Source: Cupriavidus sp. BIS7
GTDB taxonomy: Bacteria > Pseudomonadota > Gammaproteobacteria > Burkholderiales > Burkholderiaceae
Assembly (NCBI RefSeq): GCF_000292345.1
Contig: NZ_ALOU01000071.1
Location: forward strand, 1-64,000
DNA: 64,000 nucleotides
Direction of reading: 5' to 3'
Both the position numbers and the translations under genes were made by a program. The notes beneath the pieces are model-generated. The model was not told the origin of the DNA. It searched no databases and saw only the letters and a program-made list of their open reading frames with translations. Position 1 is the first letter of the stretch. Each line of letters begins with the position of its first letter. Below are positions 1 to 7,742 of this stretch, one piece after another.

Positions 1-13
1 GGGGCCGCTCGCC

Positions 14-19
14 TATACT
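14..19 (+). promoter_or_regulatory. Candidate -10 element for the small peptide gene
   Basis: TATACT lies 88 bp upstream of the ATG of the following small ORF. Any -35 would fall at or before the window edge, so only half the promoter can be judged. Weak evidence from base composition alone. Confidence 0.25.
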
Positions 20-106
20 GAATCGGGCCGCGCCTGCCCCGGCGCTGTCCTGGCCGGCGCGACAACGGCTGGCCAAAGGGCAAGGCCCGAGAAGCTGGAG
101 AACGCC

Positions 107-325
107 ATGGCAGTGATCGTCATCAAGGACTTGCCGGAGAACATGGACCTCGACCGCGAGGCCATGACCGCCATCATCGGCGGCGCCCGCGTGACAGGCA
201 CCTATCGCTGGCAGTCCTCGCACCGGCGCCCGTCGCTTACAAGACTGATCCAGTATCCGGAGGGATTCCCCGGCGCGTCACAGGCTGCAGGGCAGGAACG
301 GGAGGCCGGGACCAAGCGCAAGTAG
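107..325 (+). CDS. Small protein with bacteriocin-like double-glycine leader
   Basis: This 72-residue ORF starts at an ATG with GGAG six bases upstream (97–100) and ends just before a strong terminator at 354–383, so it looks like a complete small transcription unit. The N-terminal part, with the motif DLPENMDLDREAM followed by AIIGG (Gly25-Gly26), resembles double-glycine leaders of small secreted peptides seen in Burkholderiales, in which a hydrophobic/acidic helix precedes the GG cleavage site. The remaining 46 residues are polar, Arg-rich and free of Cys. No transporter or protease of the ABC-C39 type is visible nearby. Function unknown; the leader assignment is pattern recognition only. 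It could also be a small regulatory protein unrelated to secretion. Confidence 0.55.
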   Translation: MAVIVIKDLPENMDLDREAMTAIIGGARVTGTYRWQSSHRRPSLTRLIQYPEGFPGASQAAGQEREAGTKRK

Positions 326-353
326 GCATCCGCGCTTCCGGCCACACAAAAGA

Positions 354-383
354 AAAAGCCCGCCAAGTAATTGGCGGGCTTTT
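354..383. terminator. Bidirectional intrinsic terminator
   Basis: A 13-bp perfect stem (354–366 with 371–383) with a GTAA loop. It has A-rich sequence on the left and TTTT on the right, so it can terminate in both directions. It closes the small peptide gene 29 bases after its stop. Confidence 0.85.
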
Positions 384-734
384 GGCTGCGGACGGGCCCG
401 GACCACCTGGGTCTGCGTCGCCGGCGAACTCCGGTCATTCCCATACCAAGCATGTTTCCTATGATTCCGCCCATGACGCGGACGTCCATCCGGACCACCC
501 GGACAGTCGAAGAAAACCTGGCAGTGGCATCAATGACCGCAATGCCGGAGGCGAGCGGCAAGCCAACCTTGCCGAAGGCAGGATCAGCGGGACTTGTCGT
601 CGTCCGCCCCATACGAGCACGTATGCTCGCGCACTGGAGTATAGGCAGCCGGGAGACACAATCAAGCAATGTGCCCGACACATCTCGTTACGATTAGGAA
701 TTTTCGCGGTGCAACAAAAAATTCGGCGATCTGC

Positions 735-740
735 TATACT
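735..740 (+). promoter_or_regulatory. Candidate -10 element for rhlE leader
   Basis: TATACT in an AT-rich stretch. No good -35 sits 16–18 bp upstream (CAACAA at 712–717 is the nearest hexamer), so support is partial. Confidence 0.35.
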
Positions 741-1097
741 CCGCGCCGTGAGTTTCGCACTGTGAGTTCCGCACCTCGCCCCGGCCTTCGCGCCAAAGCG
801 TATCCGCTGCCCTCCCAAGATCTGCTCCCTGCCTCTGTCATTCTTCAGAAGTTTCTCTGACAGGCGCCTGGCCAGAACGCACCGCTCACCTGACGCCGCC
901 TCGTCTCCGATCCTGAAGAACAGCCTGTTTGTTTAGCTGTTTGCCTGCCAGGGTTCCGGTTGGTTCCTGATGACCAGTCGCCCCTGCCTGCCGCCGTATT
1001 GCCAGCTGAGTCTGTCGAACGGCCCACCGATTGGCGCCGAAGCCTTTTTAAAGACTTTGCACTGCGCCCACCCCTTCGCGCATAGGCCAGGGGTGCC

Positions 1098-1115
1098 ATG
1101 CATTCATACAAGTAA
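1098..1115 (+). CDS. Possible leader pentapeptide (MHSYK) before rhlE
   Basis: An ATG with AGGGG four bases upstream (1089–1093) opens a five-codon frame, MHSYK, ending in TAA at 1113–1115. The stop is three bases before the ATG of the helicase. The helicase's own upstream sequence is a poor ribosome site, whereas this tiny frame has a good one, so coupled re-initiation is plausible. It is too short to identify by homology. Confidence 0.3.
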   Translation: MHSYK

Positions 1116-1118
1116 GAC

Positions 1119-3038
1119 ATGACCCAGCACGACTTCCGTGCGGAGCAGCCTTTTGCCTCCGCCACTGACGCTTCCATTTCGTCCGCCGCTGAAGTGAGCC
1201 CGCTCGACAAGCTCGACGCGATGCTCAATGCCGATACCGCCTCGGCCGCCCCGGCTGCCGCTGCTGAAGCCTCGGAAAACGGCTTTACGAAGCTCGGCCT
1301 CGACCCCGCCATCCTGCGCGCGCTGGCCGAAGCCAACTACAACAACCCCACCCCGGTTCAGGCCCAGGCGATTCCTGCGTTCCTGGCTGGCCGCGACCTG
1401 CTGGTCTCGAGCCAGACCGGCTCGGGCAAGACCGCCGCGTTCATGCTGCCCGCGATCCAGCGCATCAGCGAAAAGCCGTCGCCGAATCGCCCGACCGAAC
1501 CGGCCAAGCGCATGAAGGGCAAGCGCCCCCGCCCGTCTCCGGCCCAGCCGTCGCTGCTGGTGCTGACGCCGACGCGCGAACTGGCCCTGCAGGTGACCGA
1601 TGCTGCAGCCAAGTACGGCCGCCATCTGCGCCGCATCGTTTGCGCCAGCATCCTGGGCGGCATGCCCTATCCGAAGCAACTGGCCATGCTGGCTCGCATG
1701 CCGGACATCCTCGTGGCCACGCCGGGCCGCCTGCTCGACCATATCGAAGCCGGCCGCATCGACCTGTCCGCGCTGGACATGCTGGTGTTCGACGAAGCCG
1801 ACCGCATGCTCGACATGGGCTTTGCCGATGACATCGACGCAATCGTCGCTGCCACGCCGGCCTCGCGCCAGACGCTGATGTTCTCGGCCACGCTGGACGC
1901 GCGCATTGCCCAACTGGCCTCGCGCCAACTGAAGGACCCGCAGCGCATCGAGATCGCCGCCGCCCGCGCCGATCACAGCAACATCGAACAGCGCCTGCAC
2001 TTCACCGACGACATGTCGCACAAGGAGCGCCTGCTGGACCACCTGCTGCGCGACGCATCGCTGAAGCAGGCCATCGTGTTCACGGCCACCAAGCGCGACG
2101 CCGACTCGCTGGCAGAACGCCTGTCGGACACCGGCTTTGCTGCTGGCGCGCTGCACGGCGACATGACGCAGGGTGCGCGTAACCGCACGCTGACGGCCCT
2201 GCGCCGTGGCAACCTGCGCGTGCTGGTGGCCACGGACGTGGCCGCTCGCGGTATCGACGTGCCCGACATCACGCACGTGGTGAACTTCGACCTGCCCAAG
2301 CAGGCGGAAGACTACGTGCACCGCATCGGCCGTACCGGCCGTGCGGGCCGCTCGGGCGTTGCAATCAACCTCGTGAACCACGGTGACATGTTCCAGTGGC
2401 GCCGTATCGAGCGCTTCACGAACAACCGCATCGACGCATCGGTGATCGAAGGTTTCGAGCCGCGTCGCTCGCCGAAGCCGCGCTCGAACTTCGGCGGCAA
2501 GCCGGGCGGCCGTGACGGCTTCCGCGGCAACGGTGGCGGCTACCGCGGCAACAACGGCGGCGGCTACCGTGGCAACAACGGCGGCAACCGCGAAGGCGGC
2601 GAGCGCAGCTTTGGCGATCGCAACTTCGGCGAGCGCAAGTTCGGCGGCGAAAACCGCGGCTTCGGCGATCGTGGCGCACGCCCGTTCGGCGACGACAACC
2701 GTGGCTTTGGCGACCGCGGCGAGCGCGGCTTTGGCGATCGTGGCAACGGTGGATACCGCGGCCAGGGCCAGGGCCAGGGTCAAGGCCAGCAGCGCAGCTT
2801 CGGCGGCGATCGCAACGCCGGTGGCGAACGCAGCTTTGGCAACCGCGACTTTGCGCAACGTGACGGCGGCCGTGACTTTGGCGGCAACCGCGACGGCCAG
2901 CGCGATGGCAACCGCAACTTTGGCGACCGCAGCTTCGGTGACCGCAGCTTCGGCGACCGCAAGTTCGGCGATCGTGGCGATCGCGGCGGCTTCGGCGGCC
3001 AGCGCAACGGCAACAGCCGCTCGCGCTACGAGCGCTAA
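1119..3038 (+). CDS. rhlE: DEAD-box ATP-dependent RNA helicase, RhlE type
   Basis: This 639-residue protein unwinds RNA duplexes with ATP, acting in ribosome assembly and RNA turnover. All superfamily 2 motifs are visible: the Q motif around residues 56–86, motif I SSQTGSGKT (97–105), PTRELALQV, TPGRLLD, DEAD at 225–228, SAT, ATDVAARGIDVP, and HRIGRTGRAGRSG from about 401. From about residue 455 to the end it is a low-complexity tail of FGDR, GNNGG and GQGQ repeats. Such tails bind RNA and can promote condensate formation. An N-terminal extension of about 50 Ala/Ser/Asp-rich residues precedes the Q motif. The ATG at 1119 has only a weak ribosome site and may depend on the upstream five-codon frame. 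A second rhlE paralog lies at 19265–20767. Confidence 0.95.
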   Translation: MTQHDFRAEQPFASATDASISSAAEVSPLDKLDAMLNADTASAAPAAAAEASENGFTKLGLDPAILRALAEANYNNPTPVQAQAIPAFLAGRDLLVSSQTGSGKTAAFMLPAIQRISEKPSPNRPTEPAKRMKGKRPRPSPAQPSLLVLTPTRELALQVTDAAAKYGRHLRRIVCASILGGMPYPKQLAMLARMPDILVATPGRLLDHIEAGRIDLSALDMLVFDEADRMLDMGFADDIDAIVAATPASRQTLMFSATLDARIAQLASRQLKDPQRIEIAAARADHSNIEQRLHFTDDMSHKERLLDHLLRDASLKQAIVFTATKRDADSLAERLSDTGFAAGALHGDMTQGARNRTLTALRRGNLRVLVATDVAARGIDVPDITHVVNFDLPKQAEDYVHRIGRTGRAGRSGVAINLVNHGDMFQWRRIERFTNNRIDASVIEGFEPRRSPKPRSNFGGKPGGRDGFRGNGGGYRGNNGGGYRGNNGGNREGGERSFGDRNFGERKFGGENRGFGDRGARPFGDDNRGFGDRGERGFGDRGNGGYRGQGQGQGQGQQRSFGGDRNAGGERSFGNRDFAQRDGGRDFGGNRDGQRDGNRNFGDRSFGDRSFGDRKFGDRGDRGGFGGQRNGNSRSRYER

Positions 3039-3087
3039 AGCGAAAAGCTGGCCTGTTGGGCTAGCCACTAGCGAAATGCGTTGAAGG

Positions 3088-3124
3088 ATCGGGGGCTGTC
3101 CTGGAAAGGACAGCCCCCGATTTG
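3088..3124 (+). terminator. Strong hairpin terminator after rhlE
   Basis: A stem of about 15 bp (3088–3102 with 3107–3121) and a GGAA loop, followed by TTT. It lies 50 bases after the rhlE stop and ahead of the toxin–antitoxin promoter. Confidence 0.75.
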
Positions 3125-3182
3125 CATTCCGGCTGCCATCCGGCGCAGTCGGCAGGGTGCCGCTTCCTGCACTGGCGCGAGC

Positions 3183-3212
3183 TTGCCGAGGCGACCGAAT
3201 TCGGTCTATATT
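3183..3212 (+). promoter_or_regulatory. Promoter of the toxin–antitoxin operon
   Basis: TTGCCG (3183–3188) and TATATT (3207–3212) separated by 18 bp, ending 33 bases before the antitoxin GTG. Antitoxins of this family usually repress their own promoter by binding here. No clear palindrome was found by eye. Confidence 0.5.
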
Positions 3213-3245
3213 CAGTCCTATCCTTTGCAAGCGGAGAGCATAGCC

Positions 3246-3518
3246 GTGAAGTTCTCAACCCAGGTCAAACCGATCAGTTACCTCAAGAGCCACGCGGCCG
3301 AGATCGTCAAGGACATTTCCGAGTCCCGCGAGCCGATGCTGATTACCCAGAACGGCGAGGCAAAGCTTGTGGTGATGGATGTCCGCTCGTACGAGCAGCA
3401 GGAAGAAACGCTTGCGCTGCTGAAGCTGCTTGCCATCGGCAGCCGTGACATCGAGCACGGGCGCTTCCGCGATGTCGAGGACGTATTTGCAGATCTGGAC
3501 AGGGAAGACCGCGAATGA
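3246..3518 (+). CDS. Antitoxin, Phd/YefM family
   Basis: A 90-residue antitoxin expected to neutralise the downstream RelE/ParE-like toxin and repress the operon. The start chosen is GTG 3246 with GGAGAG at 3233–3238. The longer frame upstream runs back through the rhlE terminator and is not credible. The sequence begins VKFSTQVKPISYLKSHAAEIVK, and has the features of YefM/Phd proteins: an N-terminal DNA-binding fold, a PMLITQNGEAKLVVMD core strand pair, and an acidic helical C-terminus (FADLDREDRE) that would wrap the toxin. It overlaps the toxin gene by four bases (ATGA), giving translational coupling. Confidence 0.88.
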   Translation: MKFSTQVKPISYLKSHAAEIVKDISESREPMLITQNGEAKLVVMDVRSYEQQEETLALLKLLAIGSRDIEHGRFRDVEDVFADLDREDRE

Positions 3519-3841
3519 AAGTGGTATTCCTTGCGGGGGCTGAAGAAGACCTGAAGGAGCTTCGCCACTACGTTGTCAGAAGCTTTGGCAAGCAAGCCTG
3601 GCTGGAGACTTTCCAGCGGATCAAGGACTCGGTGCGCGCGCTCCAGGATTACCCTCTGAGCGGCCCCATTCCAGACGAACTGGTGGATCTGGGCCTGCGG
3701 CAATACCGCCAGGTCGTCTCAAGCATGAACCGCATCATCTACGAGATCACCGAGGAAGTTATCTATATCCACATCGTGTGCGACACGCGCCGCGACATGA
3801 GGACACTTCTCTCGCGCAGGCTCCTGCGCATGGTTCCGTAG
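3515..3841 (+). CDS. Toxin, RelE/ParE superfamily
   Basis: A 108-residue protein of the RelE/ParE fold. Visible features are the start MKVVFLAGAEEDLKELRHYV, the conserved core LRQYRQVVSSMNRIIYEI, and the C-terminal strand VIYIHIVCDTRRDM with its basic residues. RelE members cleave ribosome-bound mRNA and ParE members poison gyrase. Sequence by eye does not decide between them, but the D-L-x-x-L-x-x-Y N-terminus and length favour ParE-like. It is coupled to the antitoxin by a four-base overlap and ends 45 bases before the convergent egtB-like gene. Confidence 0.87.
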   Translation: MKVVFLAGAEEDLKELRHYVVRSFGKQAWLETFQRIKDSVRALQDYPLSGPIPDELVDLGLRQYRQVVSSMNRIIYEITEEVIYIHIVCDTRRDMRTLLSRRLLRMVP

Positions 3842-3885
3842 AGATTCCCTTGGAGTTCCCTTAGAGGTTCGTCAGGGAAAGCGGT

Positions 3886-5142
3886 CTACACCGCGCACGT
3901 CCTGAACCCCACGAACGACACATCATCCTCGGGCAGCAATGCCATCCGTGCGCGCGTATGGCGCAGCCGCGCGGGGCTTGCAAACGACACGCCGCGGACG
4001 GCCTGGTGGGTGCCGAAATGGCTCACGATCTCGCCATCGGTCGGCTCCGCGCTGAAGCCCAGATACGGCTCATATGGCGTGGCGGTCCACTCGCGCAGCG
4101 CGCCCCATTGCAGCCCACGGTTCTGCGTGGCCGCCAGTTCCCATTCCACTTCCTGCGGCAGGCGGCGGTCGGCCCACACGCACCATGCCTGCGCCTCGAA
4201 CAGCGTGACATGTCGCACCGGTTCGTCGGGATTGAGCGTGCGCTCGGCGCCAAAGCGCGACACCACCCAGCTTCGCGTCACCGCGTGGCGTGCCCAGTAA
4301 CGTGGCGCGGAGCGTTCCTGCGTCATCAGCCACTGGCGCCCCGCCATCGACCAGTAAGCCGGATGCTCATAGCCGTGGTCCTCGACGAATTCGAGGAACT
4401 GCGCGTTGGTAACCAGCGCGGCGTCCATCTCGAATGCCGGCACATAGACCTTCTGCGGCGGCAGTTCGTCCGGCCAGGCAAACCCGTGGGGTTCGCTCCA
4501 GCCCTGTGTGAAAGTGCCGCCCGGAAAATGGAGCGAGTCGTTGTGCGAAACAGAAGCCGACGGTCCCACCGAGGCGGGTTCCGCCGGCGCGATCTCCAGC
4601 GCCTGCAGCAACGCGGCAATCGTCTCGCCCTGCATGTCCTCGTGATACAGCGCACGGCGGAACGGGTACAGCGTGGCGTCTTCGTCGTCAGCGAGCGGCG
4701 CGATACGGCGCAGCAACCCATCGAGCACCTGCGTCGCGTATTGCTTCACGCGCGACACATCGGGCAGCGCAATCTCCCAGCGCTCGTCCGGTCCAATGCG
4801 GTCGGGGTCGAACCACTCGTCGGCACCATCCAGCAGCGACGGCTCGCTGGCCACTGGCAGGCGAATGCCGCCCTGCTCCAGGTGGCGCACGCCGCGCAGG
4901 CACCACCATTCGGCATGCCAGGCGATATGGCCAAGTGTCCACAACGGCGGATTGCAGTCGTACTGGCGCTCCACGGTCCAGCCGCGCCGCGTCTGGCCGA
5001 ATGCGCCGAGCCACGCGAGCGTGCGGTTGCGCGACTCCACGAGCGCCTGCGCGAGCCCCTCGCGCGGCAAACGGCGCGCATTGGGCCACGCCGCATTGCC
5101 GCCGGTGAAGTGGAGATCGGGAAGCATGGAAAAGCCGCTCAT
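3886..5142 (-). CDS. egtB: EgtB/SenA-family non-heme iron chalcogenoxide synthase
   Basis: A 418-residue protein with an N-terminal DinB-like four-helix domain (residues 30–180) and a C-terminal formylglycine-generating-enzyme-like domain (about 205–418). This is the architecture of EgtB, which joins a sulfur donor to hercynine during ergothioneine synthesis, and of SenA, the selenium counterpart. The first iron ligand is visible in LGHIAWHAEW (His72) and the second in YHEDM (His167). The position four residues on, normally a third His in HxxxH, is Gln171 here. The FDNE motif of typical EgtB is replaced by WPDE, so this is a divergent member. It lies 130 bp downstream of egtD on the same strand, which supports a role with hercynine. 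Whether the donor is sulfur or selenium cannot be told; no SenB- or SelD-like gene is adjacent. Confidence 0.82.
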   Translation of the reverse strand: MSGFSMLPDLHFTGGNAAWPNARRLPREGLAQALVESRNRTLAWLGAFGQTRRGWTVERQYDCNPPLWTLGHIAWHAEWWCLRGVRHLEQGGIRLPVASEPSLLDGADEWFDPDRIGPDERWEIALPDVSRVKQYATQVLDGLLRRIAPLADDEDATLYPFRRALYHEDMQGETIAALLQALEIAPAEPASVGPSASVSHNDSLHFPGGTFTQGWSEPHGFAWPDELPPQKVYVPAFEMDAALVTNAQFLEFVEDHGYEHPAYWSMAGRQWLMTQERSAPRYWARHAVTRSWVVSRFGAERTLNPDEPVRHVTLFEAQAWCVWADRRLPQEVEWELAATQNRGLQWGALREWTATPYEPYLGFSAEPTDGEIVSHFGTHQAVRGVSFASPARLRHTRARMALLPEDDVSFVGFRTCAV

Positions 5143-5272
5143 CGAAAGATCCGTGACTGTGGGTAAATAGGGGGCCGGACACGCCAGTTGCGCGCATTAT
5201 GACACCGGCGCAGCGGCGGCCATTTCGCGCGCGCCCTATCCCCTGCTGACGCCGCGGCTTCTCCGCGCAGGA

Positions 5273-6364
5273 TCACCCGCGCGCGTGGAACACCGCGAAC
5301 CAGCCACGCGGATCGGTCCAGCTTACGGGGTCGGTAAAACCGGCGGCCTCGAGCAGGATCGCAAAATCCTCGGGGCGATACTTGTGCGAATCCTCGGTAT
5401 GAATCCGTTCGCCGGAGGCGAAGCGGCGCTCGCCCTCGGGCCAGCGCACGGTCACGTCGCGCACGGCTTCAAGATGCATCTGGATGCGCGATGCCTGCCG
5501 GTCGAACGTCGCCGCATGGCGCCAGTCCTCCAGCGCGAAATCGCTGCCCACGATGCGGTTCACATTGCGCAGCACGTTGCGATTGAACGCAGCCGTCACG
5601 CCAAGCGCATCGTCATAGGCAGCGACCAGCGTATCGGCATCCTTGTAGAGATCGACGCCGATCAGCACGCCATCGCCGTGCCCGGCCGCCGCACGCAGAC
5701 GTTGCAGCAGCGCCAGCGCATCGATCGGCGAGAAATTGCCGATGCTGGAGCCCGGGTAGAAGAACAACCTGCGGCCACGCATGACGTTGGTGGGAAGGTC
5801 TAGCGGCCGGCACAGGTCGGCCCCCAGCCCCAGCATGGGGATCTGCGGATGCTGCTGCTGCAGGCCTGAGAGCGTGCCGCGCAGGAAGTCCACAGAGATA
5901 TCGAGTGCGACGTACTGGGCCGGCTGCAGGCTCGGGAAGAGCCGCGCGGCCTTTTCGCAATTGCCGGCGCCCAGGTCGATCAGCACGCAGCCACTACCCG
6001 CGCGTGCGGCGATCGCCGGAGCGGCGCCGGCGAAGATCGAAGCCTCGGTGCGGGTCGGGTAGTACTCGGGCAGATCGGTGATGGCCTCGAACAGGCGCGA
6101 GCCGAGCACATCGTAGAAAAACTTGGGGCTGATGCTGGCCTGCGGCCGGGCAAGCCCCGCCACGATCTCGGCGCGCAGCGCGCCGCTGTCTTCGTGGAAC
6201 TGCTGGATGAACTCGGGCCGCAGACCGGCATGGACGCCATTGGCGACGACCAGGCGCGGAGCCGGATCCGGAGCGCGATTGGACGCGGAATGGTGATTGG
6301 CGTGGTTCAGCGATTGGGGCGATTGGGAGCGTGACGGGTTCAGTGGTGTCGTAACGGCCGGCAT
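5273..6364 (-). CDS. egtD: L-histidine N-alpha-methyltransferase EgtD
   Basis: A 363-residue S-adenosylmethionine-dependent enzyme that trimethylates histidine to hercynine, the first step to ergothioneine. Family motifs include SPKFFYDVLGSRLFEAI, LPEYYPTRTE, the SAM-binding LIDLGAGNCEKA, FFYPGSSIGNF and SHKYRPEDF near the C-terminus. The start at 6364 has AAGGAA six bases upstream. A longer frame reaching 6625 has no ribosome site and an atypical low-complexity sequence. An extension of about 40 polar residues precedes the conserved domain. It is the first gene of the pair with the egtB-like gene. Confidence 0.93.
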   Translation of the reverse strand: MPAVTTPLNPSRSQSPQSLNHANHHSASNRAPDPAPRLVVANGVHAGLRPEFIQQFHEDSGALRAEIVAGLARPQASISPKFFYDVLGSRLFEAITDLPEYYPTRTEASIFAGAAPAIAARAGSGCVLIDLGAGNCEKAARLFPSLQPAQYVALDISVDFLRGTLSGLQQQHPQIPMLGLGADLCRPLDLPTNVMRGRRLFFYPGSSIGNFSPIDALALLQRLRAAAGHGDGVLIGVDLYKDADTLVAAYDDALGVTAAFNRNVLRNVNRIVGSDFALEDWRHAATFDRQASRIQMHLEAVRDVTVRWPEGERRFASGERIHTEDSHKYRPEDFAILLEAAGFTDPVSWTDPRGWFAVFHARG

Positions 6365-6610
6365 GACGTTTCCTTGTTGTCGATGGGCACTACGTGAATC
6401 CCTCAAAAACCGCGCGGCACGGCGACGGCGCGCGGCTGGCGCGGGATGCCCACCTGTCCTGTCCGGTGCCCATCGGCCGCCTGCCAATCCAACAAGCATA
6501 GGCGCATATGAATATGCGTGCGCCACAAGTTGCATCATCCGGCACTTTGGAAGTTGTTCCATACATTCAGGCGCATCGTCGGCGGTGCAACATATTTGCC
6601 TCGGCTTCGG

Positions 6611-6616
6611 TATAAT
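6611..6616 (+). promoter_or_regulatory. -10 element driving the manganese riboswitch leader
   Basis: A perfect TATAAT. No strong -35 is seen at the standard distance (TGCAAC at 6586–6591 is 19 bp away). The predicted start near 6623 puts the whole riboswitch inside a 5' leader of about 300 bases. Confidence 0.6.
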
Positions 6617-6672
6617 CGCGCCCAACGCGTCCGCCGGAGTCTCTGGCGCCGCGTCCCTTCCAAAGGGAAGTT

Positions 6673-6820
6673 AAAGGGGAGTAGCTTGGGGGCCCATGCC
6701 CTTAGCACAATCGTCATTCCGAGACGCTGACCCGTCTCCGGTTGTGCTGACCCTGGTGCGCATACCGCACCAGCTGTGTCGAGCAAGACCTTTGCAACCT
6801 GGTTTTACGGTTTGCAAAGG
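6673..6820 (+). promoter_or_regulatory. yybP-ykoY (manganese) riboswitch
   Basis: The hallmark AAAGGGGAGTAGC lies at 6673–6685, and AAAGG (6673–6677) can pair with CCTTT (6789–6793) to close the aptamer helix. The strand GAGCAAGACC just before CCTTT fits the second conserved arm. CCTTTGCAA (6789–6797) is also perfectly complementary to TTGCAAAGG (6812–6820). The closing strand therefore has two mutually exclusive partners, which is the classic design of an expression platform. This RNA family senses Mn2+ and typically controls MntP- or TerC/Alx-type genes, as here. No U-run follows the alternative hairpin, so control may act on translation or through a further structure before the GAGGAG ribosome site at 6914–6919. 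Confidence 0.85.
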
Positions 6821-6924
6821 CAGTCCCGCCGATCCGGCAACTTCCGCGCTCCGTAATCCCAGGTGTCACAAAAGACCTTGCTGGCCTGACCGGCCGGCAG
6901 CTTGTTCGCACTTGAGGAGCCTAT

Positions 6925-7623
6925 ATGGAGTGGTTTACCGATTTGTTCACGATGCAGTTCCTGACGGCGCTGCTGTCCATCGTCGTCATCGACCTGGTAC
7001 TGGCTGGCGATAACGCCATCGTGATTGCACTGGCGGCGCGCAACCTGCCGCCTCACCTGCAGAAGAAGGCGATCGTCTGGGGTACCGTCGGCGCCGTGGT
7101 CGTGCGTTCGGCGATGACCATCGGTGTGGTCTGGCTGCTCAAGATCCCCGGCCTGCTGCTGGTTGGCGGCCTGGCGCTGGTCTGGATCGCCTACAAGCTG
7201 CTGGCCGCCGAGGAAGGCGGCGACGAACACGGCGCTGGCGCCGCCACGCTGATGGGCGCGATGAAGACGATCATCATCGCCGACGCGGTGATGGGCGTGG
7301 ACAACGTGCTGGCCGTGGCCGGCGCCGCCCACGGCAGCTTCCTGCTGGTGGTGCTGGGCCTGCTGATCAGCATCCCGATCGTGGTGTGGGGCTCAAGCCT
7401 GGTGCTCAAGCTGATGGGGCGCTTCCCGGCCATCATCTACGTGGGCGCCGGCGTGCTGGCCTTCACGGCAGTCAAGATGATCCTGGGCGAGCCGATCATC
7501 AAGGATTTCTTCGCAAGCCAGCCCGTGCTGTACTGGGGCCTGTACGTGGTGGTCGTCGGCGGCGTACTTGGCGCCGGCTACCTGACGCAGAAGCGCCGGG
7601 AACCTGCCACGCAACCCAACTGA
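6925..7623 (+). CDS. TerC-family (YjbE/Alx-like) membrane protein
   Basis: A 232-residue integral membrane protein with about seven hydrophobic segments. It carries the TerC signatures VIDLVLAGDNAIVIALAA near the N-terminus and DAVMGVDNVLAVAGAA in the middle. These two acidic repeats in membrane helices are conserved in this family, whose members are linked to manganese export and metal handling during secretion. The start ATG 6925 has GAGGAG upstream. The manganese riboswitch in its leader strongly supports a Mn2+-related role. It is a single-gene unit closed by the terminator at 7651–7684. Confidence 0.92.
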   Translation: MEWFTDLFTMQFLTALLSIVVIDLVLAGDNAIVIALAARNLPPHLQKKAIVWGTVGAVVVRSAMTIGVVWLLKIPGLLLVGGLALVWIAYKLLAAEEGGDEHGAGAATLMGAMKTIIIADAVMGVDNVLAVAGAAHGSFLLVVLGLLISIPIVVWGSSLVLKLMGRFPAIIYVGAGVLAFTAVKMILGEPIIKDFFASQPVLYWGLYVVVVGGVLGAGYLTQKRREPATQPN

Positions 7624-7650
7624 CAACCCAACTGACGCCGCGCGTCTGAC

Positions 7651-7684
7651 GCAGAAAGCCGCCTCCGGGCGGCTTTCTGCTTTC
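7651..7684 (+). terminator. Intrinsic terminator after terC-family gene
   Basis: A 13-bp perfect stem (7651–7663 with 7668–7680), a TCCG loop and then TTT. It separates the TerC gene from thyA. Confidence 0.85.
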
Positions 7685-7742
7685 AGGCTAAAATCCGTGC
7701 TTGCGGCCAGCGCGCCAACATCACATCCCACTTCCTGTTCCG

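Larger units (their letters stand above)
384..1118 (+). other. 735-bp gene-free region with long RNA-helicase leader
   Basis: No convincing gene is seen. Open frames here are short, lack ribosome sites and overlap one another. The right half is probably the 5' leader of the RhlE gene. A TATACT (735–740) could be its -10 element, giving a leader of about 370 bases. Long leaders are known for cold-inducible DEAD-box helicase mRNAs. Just before the helicase start there is a five-codon open frame (1098–1115), listed separately. Confidence 0.5.
6365..6924. other. 560-bp divergent intergenic region with riboswitch
   Basis: No gene is seen. The left part should hold the egtD promoter on the minus strand, which could not be resolved by eye. 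The right part holds a perfect TATAAT and a manganese riboswitch for the TerC gene, both listed separately. Confidence 0.6.

Noticed and set aside
382-765. 127-residue ORF and its overlapping neighbours before rhlE
   Set aside because: Several overlapping frames of low quality, no ribosome site, and the area is better explained as terminator plus promoter and leader.
1104-3230. 708-residue open frame on the minus strand opposite rhlE
   Set aside because: It is Ala/Arg-rich shadow coding caused by the GC-rich codon use of rhlE. It has no ribosome site and no family motif.
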